Source of the DNA: Elephas maximus indicus
Taxonomy: Eukaryota > Chordata > Mammalia > Proboscidea > Elephantidae
NCBI RefSeq assembly: GCF_024166365.1
Contig: NC_064827.1
Span: forward strand, 49,690,635-49,754,634
Length of the DNA stretch: 64,000 nt
Direction of reading: 5' to 3'
Position 1 is the stretch's first letter. Each line of letters starts with the position of its first letter. Under the pieces are notes generated by a model. It saw only the letters and a program-made list of their open reading frames with translations. It ran no database searches and was not told where the DNA came from. The translations under genes and the position numbers were made by a program. This document shows, piece by piece, positions 22,601 through 34,600 of this stretch.

Positions 22601-25600
22601 GGCAGTTCATATCCACCAGGTGCTCCTTGGAAACTCTATGGGGCAGTTCTACTCTGTCCTGTAGGGTCGCTATGAATCGGAATCGACTTGATGGCAGTGG
22701 GTTAATCCCATTCTTCAGGAGCCCTGGTGGCATATTGGTTAAGCGCTCAACTACTAATCGGAAGATAGGCAGTTCAAACCCACTGGCTGCTGTGCAGGAG
22801 AAAGATGTGGCAGCCTGCTTTTGTAAAGGTTCACAGCCTTGGAAACCCTATGAGACCAATCTACTCTGTCCTATAGGGCCACTGAGTCACTATGGGTTTG
22901 GTTTGGGTTTTTGGTAATCCCACTGGGAGTGTATCCATAATTTATTACATTTTAAATAGGAGTTTTTCCTGTTAAGTTTGAGTCAGTTGATTTCACTGAT
23001 GCAGTTAGTTACAGGTGCTCGCTTCCCCCCATGAATCAGGCAAAAGAGAAATGAGACCATGTTTGCCAGACTTGCACGCTTGACTCTTCATGCATCAGCA
23101 TCTGTGCCTTTAAGGTAGTAGGTGAGTGGTCCTCCCCCGCTTGCAGGAAAGGGGAGCAGGGGAGTTTGGTCCAACTCCAGGAGGGAATGAAGTTTTGGGG
23201 GCCAGAAAGACAGCTCCTGGCTCTGTGGAGTATTCCCAGCTCTGTGGAGTATTCCCGGCTCTGGGCCTTGGCTTCTCCTTTGGGCCAAACTCCCCTCTTT
23301 CAAAAGTGAGCTCAGATCATTGTATATCACCGCAGTCAAAACATGTCATGTTTGATTTGTTTCTCCATGAAATGTTGCTGTTCTCTGTCCCACAGTTGCT
23401 TTTAATTTAGCAATGCAAGTATATATAGATGCTAGTTTGGCTTCAGAGCCTGTGTAATTACTAGTGAGAAAATATACTTAATGTTCTCATTAGTTGGTCA
23501 TATCAAATATTTTTCAGCACACTAGGATGTTTTGTTGGTAATTGGTGCCGCTTTTTTTTTTTTAGTGTAGTAACACACTCCAAATACAAGAGATACTGCT
23601 CAGATAAAACCAGGCACCAACAAATGGCATCTGAATGTGTTAGCAAGATAGCCTAAGAAACAATGTGGCTAACACATGTTAGGCCTGCAGAGTAAAGAAG
23701 CCCAAGGACTCTGTAGAAGAGTGGTTTCGTGAAGCTACTTAGAAGACTCTCATGTCACTAGTTCTCTAGATTTCAGGCTAGTTCCTGCCATTTTGTGTGC
23801 CTCAGTTTCCTCGTCTGAATGGTGAGCAGGTTAGACTAAGGGTGCTCCCATGATCCCTTCCAGCCTTCTCATTCCCTGACCCTCTGCCTGCTGTAGTTCC
23901 ACAGTGAGTGCAGATCAACAGTTCCCACAGCATGTTGCCCAGACTGCCTCTATCAGAAAGAGCCAGGGTGTTTGTTTAAAAATGCAGACTCCTGGGCCAC
24001 ACCCAGAACTACTGACTCAGGATTTGTGAAGAGGGAGGCAGACTGGAATCTGAGTTTTAACAAATGCCTCAGGTGATTTTTCTTTTTTGGATGCTAAGGT
24101 TGGATCCCTGGTGGCACAGTGGTTAAGAGCTATGGCTGCTAACTAAAAGGTTGGTGGTTCGAATACACCAGCCACTCCTTGGAAACCCTCTGGGGCAGTT
24201 CTACTCTGTCCTGTAGGGCCACTATGAGTCAGAATCAACTCGACAGTAATGGGTTTGGTTTAAGGTCTGAGAACCACCGACATAATTCAATAAGAACAAT
24301 CCAATTTTACCTTGACTTTCCCAGCTTTTCTGGGGGTTGATGGATGAGCAACTAGAGGTATAAATTTTCTAGAGAGTTGTGAGATAATAAATGATGTTTT
24401 AAGCCACTGAAAAATTTTCCCAAAAGTAATTAATTAATGTAACAAATGTTTATTGAATGGCTGCTGGGTAACAGACACTGTTCTAGAGCGGGGGTCCCAT
24501 GGTTGAACAAGATAATACAAAGCCCTTGCCTTTGTGGAGCTTACATTCCAGTGTGGGGGAGAGAAAGCAAACAAATACATATAACTGCAGCAAATGCAGT
24601 TTTGTTTTGTTTTTAGGAGAGAGAAGTTAGATTGGAAAAGAAAAAAATGGGGGGTGGGGAGAAATATATTCATTGCCAATTTTTAAAGTGTCACTCATTA
24701 AAGTGTAAGAATCTAAGAATACGTGTATGTAGTTTGGCTCGTAGGATTATCACATATATAATTTTTAGAGATGTAAAGACCAAAAGAAAAGTAAGGTTCT
24801 AAGAGGAGAAAACATGTTCTTCAGGTATTTACATATGTAGCCTGGACTACCAGTGAGGTGGGGTGAGTAAGAGGTTCCACTCTGCCATGAAAGCATTCAC
24901 ATTGCTGATTGTTCAGGGCCCATGTTCACCACTGTTTCACTCAGTAACCATTCATATAACTTATTTTAGGCCCAAGCTGTCGCTGAAGTCTGACTTGTGT
25001 GGCTCTGTTATTGCTGTATGAAATGAGCAGACTAGTTTTATTTTGAATAACATCCGTTGCTGTTTGCAGCTCTAGATTCTCATGTAGGCACTTGGGAGAA
25101 ACCTCCCTTAGGCATTGGCTGTCTGTAAAGGGAATGCTTTGTCTCTGACTAGTGTTAAAGCCAGATTTTTGATGGATCATTTATCCATATAGGCTGGAAA
25201 AAAATTAGCATAAACAGGAAAAAGGTTCATTTTGAAAGTCTTTCTGTATTTGGCCTATTTTCAATTGAAATGGTCAGTAAACAAATATTTCTAGATTTCC
25301 TCTGAGGAACCACAAGCTTGCCTAGTCCAGAGGCAGAGCCATGTAGGGGAGCACAGAAGTGCTGATGTTCCAGCTCTTCCAACTTCAAGTTCACTGTTCC
25401 TTGGATGCAGTTTTATAAACTGCTAGGCCAGGAAGAGAAAGAATCAAAATGTTTGGTTCTCTTTTTCTGCTTACCCTGTAGTCACTTCCAAGTTACTGGT
25501 GGCTCAGGCTGAATCCAGTTTGGCTCCAGAATTCTGGAACATGAACCCAAATCACTGCAGGTGAAGCCCAGAGGGTCTGGCTGGAGTCTGGCGCTCTGGT

Positions 25601-28600
25601 CCTGCTGGCCTTCTTCCTTGCTGGACTCCATCAGCGAAAATGCCCCGGGGTACGCAGGGTCTACGTTTCTCTGTGTGCAGGATGCATGAAATATGCGCCT
25701 AGCAGGGGCAGAGCCCTGCTGGGGGTCTCTGGGTGAAAGCAACACTCTATTGGATCTGAGCAAATATTGGAAGCAGAGAGATTGTTGAGTTGCCAGCCAT
25801 GGTCATTCCAGGGAAGTTGGTGCAGGAAGGGTGCTATTAGGTCCCAATCCCGGGGACAGGTTTACATCCCTTTGTCTTTTTCTCTCTATTTAGTACACTA
25901 CTTAAAAAATTAATAATAGTGTTAATCTGTGTCAAATTCTAGGCAACAGTTTCTTATTTGGTGTGATTAACAATATAGGATCAACAAATGCAAGAGCTAG
26001 AAGGAGCCTGAGGGATCACCTAATCCAGTCTCTTCCTATTCAGAGGCAGAAACAGACCCAGAGAGGTTAAGGGACTTGCCTAGGGTTGCACAGCAAGTCA
26101 GCGCACAAGGACTCTGTGACCTGCGTACTTTACTCCATATTATCACTTACTTGGGAGTTTCCCGTGCAATGCTGTCAGCTTCTAAAAGGCAAGTCTGCCC
26201 TGAATTCCATTCTGCCCTTGGAGAGTGTATGGCATTAGATTCATAAGGGAGGTTGTTGTTGTGTCCCATTGAGTCAATTCTGGTTTATAGCAACTCTATA
26301 GGACAGAGTAGAACTGCCCCATAGGATTTCCTAGGCTGTAATCTTCTTTTTTTAACATAAAAGAGAAGAAAGTGAAAAAAAAAAATTACTTTTTTTTTAA
26401 ACTCTCGTCCCCTCGATAGCATGTTTGCTGAGAGGAGGTACAGGCAGGTTTCTGTGACACCAGAATCATGCCAACATCCTCGCATATCCTTGGGAATGAA
26501 GACTATTTCCTTCTCGCAGGCTTTGTTCCCAGGGTTCGCTATATCGTAGAAGAGCCAGGGCTTTACACAATCTCCGGCACTAGGTGGTATTGTTGAGAAC
26601 AGAGAAGCCAGGCCTCCAAACTGGACCTGATGTGATAGGTTCCCAGAAAGTCAGGACTGACTAGTTCGACCCCTTCCCCAGTTTATCAGTATGAAACCTG
26701 AGGGACAGGGATGGTTCCAGGTCCAGTAACTGTCATCAGTATCGCCATCCTCGTCATTTGTTAAGCATGTTCTATGTGTCAGGGCCTTCACATACATGAT
26801 CACGTTTAATCATCGCAACAAAATCTTGAGGAGGGTATTATTATCCCTATTTTACAGAGGAGAAAACTCAATGAAGTAACTTACCCCAGATAACTAAAGT
26901 AAGTGGCAGAACTGTGTTATAGTGCAAATCAGGGGCCAGGCCAAAGCTAGGATTAAAGGAGCTGGGCTTCCTGTCCAGTGTTATAGCGCCTCTTGGGACA
27001 GCAGAAAAAGAAAAAGACCCAATTTAAGGACAGGTGCCTCATTTTCTCCCTCCTCAGTAGCTCTACAATAAAGAAGTACCTGGCTGCTAACAACTTTCTT
27101 CTCCAGGCAGGTTAGGGCATTGCAGCAAACCTAGGTACTCCCTGACAGTTCTTTCATTGAACGATACTTAACAACTATTTATTGAAGGTTAGTTATGTGC
27201 CAGTCACCATGGTGTTGGCAGAAACATGGGACCAAAGAATAAATATCAGTAGACCGCCAACTAGGGGAAAGCTAAATGTTTTTTAAAGACTTCAAACACT
27301 GTACCATGGGCTACCAGTTAGTAGCATCAGACATATTAACAGCCAGAATGTGTAGGATTTGAAATCAGAGGGCCCATGCTTAGCTCTGCTATTTATTGCT
27401 TATGTAACTTGGCAAAGTCTCTTACCTTCTCTGAGCCTCAGTTTCCTTATGTGCAAAATAAGGATTAAAATCCCTGCTGCATGCAGATCGACTGAGAGAA
27501 GGGATGCAAACGCACACTCAGCTGTGTTCCTATGAGGGAACTGATGTGTGTATTTACATGAGAATTTCTGCATATCTTTTAAGTCTCTGTGTTGTTGGTC
27601 CTATCTTGATTATAGTCTTTCTATATTAATCATCGTGCCTGAAGGAGGAAATTTTTTCCTTCAGTGATTCAGAGCAAAACCCTAGCTCTACCAGAATGTT
27701 CAAAAACTGGGTAGAGACTTTGTGTCCTGCCTGTACCTTTCTTCTCTTGGAACCCTCTAGATCAACGCTGTCCAACAGAACTTTCTTCAGAGATGGAAAT
27801 CTTCAACACCTATGCTGTCCAAGTGGTAGTCATTAGCCACTGTGGCTATTGAGCATGAAATATGGCTAGTATGATTGACAAACTGAATTTTTGATTTGAT
27901 TTGATTTTAACTAATTTAAATAGCCACAAATCCTAAGTCTGATGGCATACACCTGCCTGAATTCCCCCACCCCAATTTGTTTTATCTCACAGAAATCCAT
28001 CCACAGTATGCGAAAACCATTCTCTCTTCCCACTGGTTAAGCCTCTGATTCTCAAACTTTAGAGTGTATGGGATTCACTGGTGGTCTCAATAAAACCATT
28101 TTCTGGGCCTACCCAGAGTTTCTGGGGTGGGACCTATTTTCATGTCTAGCAAGTTCCCAGGTATTGCTAATGCTGCTGGTCCAGGGACATACTTTTAAGA
28201 ATCACCCAGTTCATTTAGAATCCCCTTTTGAGAAAGCCGTGTCATAGTGGAAGCAGTAGATCCTGGAGGCCCACATGACCACAAATCCCTGGGGCAGTGA
28301 TTCTCAACATTAGCTTCCCTTTGAAATCAACTGGGAGCTTTTAAAATTCCCAGTGCCCAGGCCCCACCCCACACCAATTGAATTAGAATCTCTAAGGGTA
28401 AGACACAGACACAAGCAATTTTTAAATCTCCCCAGATGATTGCAGTATACAGTCAGGGTTGAAAACCACTGCACAAATGGGACTTAAGCAAATGTCCTTG
28501 CAAGTGGGCACAATAAAATTTGCTCTAGTTTATCACAGGGCCTGTTGTGAGAATTGGATGAGATTGTGGATGTGAAAGAGTTTTATGAACTGTGGAACCT

Positions 28601-31600
28601 AAAAGTAAGGATTTGGGCATTGACGGTTTTGGAAGGGCCAATTTGCAAATGGTGCTGTTATCCCATTGAATGGGGATAATAACGCTGCTGTGCTGTTATC
28701 CCATTGGATGGGGATAATAACGCTGCTGTGCTGTTATCCCATTGGATGGGGATAATAACGCTGCTGTGCTGTGATTTGCATCCTAGTACTGTTCCACTGA
28801 CCAGGCCGCTGCAGGCACAGATGCTGAGCATGTACAACAATTCTACAACCTTCTGACAGCCTCCATTGACGTATCCAGAAGCTGGGCAGAAAAGATTCCA
28901 GGATTTACTGATCTCCCCAAAGAAGATCAGACGTTACTTATAGAATCAGCCTTTTTGGAGCTGTTTGTTCTTAGACTTTCCATCAGGTAATTACTACTAT
29001 TTTATCTTCCTCCAGTCCACCTGTATGTTTTTGAAGAAGGTGTGAAACCTGCTGCATTTGTAACGGAGTCATAGGTAATGAGTTTGATCAAGAATCAGAT
29101 ATGAAATATGATCAGGCACTAAAAAACTGAGTAGTGGGTAATGGGAAGGGTGCTGGACGGGTAGACAGGACCCTGGGTTTTAGTCCCTGTCCTAATGTGG
29201 ACTTGCCATATGATGCTGAGCAGGTCATTTACCTTACCTGAAATTCGTTTCCTTCTTTGTAAAATGAGAAGGGTGGACTTGGTGGTCTCTGAAGTCCCTT
29301 GTAGCACCAACATTTTCTGATTCTAGGAAGATTCTCATGGTACATAAGGTATTTCCTGGGAACAAGTGTTTGCTTTGGAAGATTGCATTTACCTCATAGG
29401 TTTCTATTTAATAAGTCGCTGTTCTAGTATACCAGATGGAATGCTAAAGAGTTCCCACAGCTTCCCAAATTCTGCGTTTACTCTGAGAGAATTGCTTCTT
29501 GATCAGATCTGGTTCAATCTACCATACTCAGTGATACCAAAAGCAAAGAGGAAGTGATTTCTCAAAACTAGAGCCTGGTATATAAGCTCTTCTCATAAAT
29601 TCCACATGTGCCATTTTTGTTCCATCTTCCCTGCTTCCTTTCAGTTTTATATTTTTAGGAGCATGGGCCAACATTTCACCAAAAATTATAGGAAAAATAA
29701 TTATCTTGCATCCACCCACTCACTTCTTTCTTTCCTTCTGCCACCTCCTCCCTCATCTTGTACTGTGTTACCAGAAATGCGCATTTAAAGTGCAGACCCC
29801 CATGCCTCATCCCAGCTATTCTAGTTTGGTAGACCTTGGAAGAAGACCAAAAATCTGCTTCTTTCACTCCTACTCCAGCAATTCTGACACTGGTGGTCTG
29901 AGGTCCACGTTTTACACTCTGAGATTGGTCTTTAACTCCTGCTCCAGCGATTCTGATGCCGATGGTCCGGGGTCCATGTTTTACACTCTGAGGTTGAATC
30001 ACGGTGCCACGGGTGGCACCTCTGTGGACGGAGGATCTGTGGGAGAGGAGGGGATGGAGTTACAGCCAGAGTGCCAGAAATCAACATAATTCACAGCCAA
30101 TCTGGTAGACACCTCAGTGAAGCCAGCAGTGTGACTATCAGACATGAAGGAAAGATGAAGTAGATGATAAGCTCCATGCAAGCAGGCACCATGTGTGTCC
30201 TTTTGGCTGAGTTTTCTCCAGGGCCTGGCTGCACAAATAGAACATACTTGGTGCTCAGTAAATACTTGCCGAGTGAATCAATGAATAAAGCTATTCATCC
30301 CAGAAGCATAGTTAAAGAGATACTGACTTGTAAGTCCAACCAGGGTAAAGAGATAAATGTATGGCAGAAGATTTGAAAATTAAAGGAAAGCTGAAATTAG
30401 AATAAGGACCATATGGAATTCACAATCAGTTACGGCTAACTAATTCTGTTAGGTGTTGAGTTCCTCCTGTGTACTAGGCACTGTGTGTAGGCTTCCAAAT
30501 TCTTTATTTTATTTAACTCTCACAACAATCTTTTTGTTAGCTACCATTGAGTCAGCCCCCAACTCATGGAGATCCCATGCACAGTGAAAATAAATACTGC
30601 CTGATCCTGCACCATTCCCATGATCGGCTGCAGATCAGACTGTTGTGATCCATAGGGTTTTCATTGGCTGCTTTTCAGAAGTAGATTGCCAGGCCTTTCT
30701 TCCTAGTCCATCTTAGTCTGGAAGCTCTACAGATACCTGTTCAGCATCATAGCAGCATGTAAGTTTCTACTTACAGACAGGTGGTGGCTGTGTCTCAGGT
30801 ACCTTGGCCAGGAATCAAACCCAGGTCTCCTGCATGGAAGGCAAGAATTCAACTGAACTGCAATCTCAGGAGGTAGCAATTAGAATTTCTGTTTTAAAGA
30901 TAAGGAAAAGGAAACCAGAGAGATTAGAGAAGTACGCAGGGCCACACAGCTAAAAGGTAATGTCCAACTGGAAGTTAACACTATTAGGAAGGACATTGTA
31001 TAATGATAAAACCATTAGACTCTACATCCAGGGCACCTTTCACGAAAGAAGAATGGGATGATTCTGGACATAATACAAATTCTCAGGAAAGATTTAGAAA
31101 TAGCCATCCACAGCCCCACTGTTAAAAGCAGAGATGGTCATACAAAATAAGGATTCTTTTTTATTTTAGGCCACGTCTTAGTTTACGATTGACCTCTGGC
31201 CCTTGCAGGGATTTGGTGCTTTAGAATCTGCACAGTGGCACTGTAGTGTTACCCACCAGGCGCTCCTTGGCAACCTTATGGGGCAGTTCTACTCTGTCCT
31301 ATAGGGTGGCTATGAGTCAGAATTGACTTGGCGGCAATGGGTTTGGTTGGCTTTGGTTTTAACCTCCAGCCTTATCGGTTTTTGACATTTAAGAGAATGA
31401 GGGACCTGTCCTGGTGAAGGAGCATAGAAGGGGCAATCTCGTGGACACTGCAGGAGAGGCAGTGCACTGGGCTGCCCCACCATAGTCCTTCTGAGTCCCT
31501 CCTTCTTCATGCCTTGTCCTACAGCAAGCCAGCTACTGACTGTACTACTAGAGAGCAGGCCCTACACCCCCAGCTTCCCCTGGGCTGACTCTCTTCACGG

Positions 31601-34600
31601 AAGTTAGCACGGATGAATGGTGGTGGTTGTTTATTCCCAGGAGCAGCCTTGTCCATCGCAGGTGTCTGGGCGTGTTTCCCAGCGCCACGCTGGGTTCCAA
31701 GTGCTGCCCTGTGACTGTTCTACTGCCTGTGCCTTATGATGTTATCCTGTTGGATAGACTCATCTAATGTGTCTCTAACCCCGCCCCCCACGACTTTGTC
31801 TTGCAGGTCGAACACTGCTGAAGATAAGTTTGTGTTCTGCAATGGACTTGTCCTGCATCGACTTCAGTGCCTTCGTGGATTTGGGGAGTGGCTCGACTCC
31901 ATTAAAGACTTTTCCTTAAATTTGCAGAGCCTGAACCTTGATATCCAAGCCTTAGCATGCCTGTCAGCACTGAGCATGGTCACAGGTAAGCACCACACTG
32001 CTGTCACCTGAAACAGTCGGGCCCTCTTTTCTCTCTTTTCCTGTGTTAAGGTAGATTGGCTTAGACCATCACACACACCAGAAAATTAGGTAAATGACCG
32101 GCACTTTTCTGAATTCTGCTATGTTTAACCCAATTCAAACAAAGAAGTACACACGTGCAAGTTGCTGCCATGAGATTCTACAAAAGAGGATTCCTAGTCT
32201 CCTGAGGTACCGTTGTGAACAAAGCAAACATCTGGAAATCAGAATTTCCGTATGAGCTATGTTCACAGTTGGACTGTCTGCTTCAGTACTTACTTTTACA
32301 GAGGGTTTCAAAGAAAGATTACCTTAAGCAGCCTATTCTGGTGATACAGAGGTGAAGAGCACCCCCTCCGCCTCCTCAGCCCTTGGCCAGTGACCCAAAG
32401 AAATGTCAAAGAACCACACGCATGGAAAATACAACTTGATTTTAGTAAGCTTGATTAGCAGACAACTAAGGAAAATGGATATATTTGTAAGAAGTGAAAA
32501 TAGTTCAACTCAACAGGTCTTTAAAAGAACCAGAAGCATAAAGCATAGTCAACAAGCATAAAATATTTTATTTTTTAAAATGAAATGTTTTCTTTCCTCC
32601 TAGATGTCTCTCTTTCCCAAGACTGGCAGGGGGTGGGGGTGGGGAACGACAAGGGAAATAGGCATTTTGGGTAAGAGAGGGAATACCATCCTCCTGTGAC
32701 TATCATGGAGTCCCTGGGTGGTAGAGACTGCTAACATGCTCAGCTGCTAACCTAAAGGCTGGATGTTCAAGTCTATGTGAAAGTGCCTCAGAAGAAAGGC
32801 CTGGCAATCTACCAAAAAATCAGCCATTGAAAACTCTGCGGAGCACAGCTCTACTCTGACACATGTAGGGTCAGGGTCAACTCCATGACAACTGATTTTA
32901 TGGTTGATATTTTTTTCTATTGGCCCCAGGCCCCAGCTCCCTTTGCCCCTCACACCTTCACAGTTTCCTGCAGAGATCCACCCTTTTAGGTCTGACTAGG
33001 GAGCAATGTGCAGCCCTGGTGGTGCAGGGGTTAAGGGTTTGGCTGCTAACCAAAAGGTCAGCAGTTCAGATCTACCAGTTGCTTCTTGGAAACTGTATGA
33101 GGCAGTTCTCCTCTGTCCTGTAGGATCAATATGAGTCAGAATCAACTCGACGACAGTGGGTTTTTGTTTTTTTTTTTGCAGGGGTGGGGTGGACAATGAG
33201 GCAGTGTTAGGGTAGAGGCCCAGAAGAGTCTAGCCAGACCTGGGGCTCACCCCCATCCTTTTCATCAGACCCAGACTCAGGTTAGGCTATTGGACTGAGA
33301 GTAAGGTTCAGATATGATACACTCTTGGTCGTAGGAAACATATTTTTCAGACAGGTGGTGAATTTCACAACCAACCAACTGTATCCTATGGCACAGACAG
33401 GCCCTTCTTTCTGATGCATCAAAAATGTGCATTGGTTTGCCCAAGTGTTGTTTATACACACCTTCTTGGGACATCTCCTATTACCCAAGTGATGCGTCCC
33501 CCCTGTACCTCAAGAGCTAGGCTGTTCATGATTTGATGGTTTACACAGAAGCAAAGAAATGTCAATGGCATACGCTGCAGTTAGGAATCAGACACTAGCT
33601 TGTTCCCTCAGTATTCCAAGTGGAACCAGACTTCTTCCTGTCTCCCCGGTCCTAGATGAGGAACTTGCTTCTTTTGATGGGAGCTTCCAGGGACTTCTAG
33701 AATGTTCAGCTCTTCCCAGGACAATTTAACACTCAAAACTAGAAAATATGAAGTCTGGCTAATTAAAAAAAAAAACAAAACTAGAGCCAGTTCTGGCTTT
33801 CTGTAAGTAAAATTAACACATAGCCACATCTCTATGGAAATAGATGTTGAGTCCAGTTAATGAACAAATGTTCACATTCTAGGCACTGTGCTGCATGCCA
33901 GCAGGTTTTCAGAGATGATAACACACACCTCTGAAGGAGACAGGGCATGCAGAATAATACATGTGATAAGAGGGTGTCAAGTGCCGTGCTGGAGATGTGG
34001 GAGTGTGTACAAAGTGCCGAGAGAAGGCAGGCAGGGGGTGGTCTTCTCTAAAGAGATAACATGAGTTGGTTCTTGATAAATGCATAGGATGTCTCCAGGC
34101 TGAAATGAAAGCAGTGAGAAATTCCAGACATAAATAAAAATTTGATAAAGCCTTTGAAAATATGACAGTTTGTCATGTGTTTCAGGAAGGAAATGACTAG
34201 AAAACAGAGTGACAGAAGATGAGACTGGTAGGCACTTACCCTGAGAGCAATGGCATCCACAGAAGGTTTTGACCAGAGGAGTGTCAAGGCCAGGGTTGTA
34301 TTTTAGAAAGATCTACCCTGATAGGTGGTTTTGAGCACACATTAGTGCAGGAAAGAGACCAGCCCAGGTGGAAGAGCTGTGGTTTAAGAGGAGGATCTCT
34401 GAGGCCTACATCTTTCTCTGTTTTACTCTTTAAGTGGAAATTAATAGACAGCCATGAGGCCAGGATGTATAAGGCCAGGGGGTCCCAGCCTGGAGAGATT
34501 ACAGTTCAATGCAAGACACGAGTGGGAATTAGGGGAAAGGGGAGTGCCAATCCTGTCTGCCTCCAGTTTGCTCTGTGTCCTCGAACAAGCCCCTTCACCC

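Larger units (their letters stand above)
18009..28786 (+). other. NR4A3: Intron 5
   Basis: A long repeat-rich intron. It holds AfroSINE copies (18.8, 22.3, 22.5, 22.7, 24.1 and 26.25 kb), a perfect 121-bp tandem duplication (19161-19402), MIR relics, a CR1/L3 LINE relic (20.9-21.7 kb), MER5-like DNA transposon relics (24.0, 28.0 and 28.3 kb) and a 38-bp triplicated minisatellite immediately before the exon 6 acceptor. No further exon was recognised. Confidence 0.75.
28987..31806 (+). other. NR4A3: Intron 6
   Basis: It contains a MIR (29145-29310), a MER5-like element with a duplicated end (29780-30000), an AfroSINE-like element nested in a MIR (30533-30870 inside 30440-30975), and a partial AfroSINE (31226-31350). 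The acceptor TTGTCTTGCAG ends at 31806. Confidence 0.75.

Noticed and set aside
28654-28767. CRISPR-like array
   Set aside because: The three units are directly adjacent with no spacers, in a vertebrate intron. It is a minisatellite.
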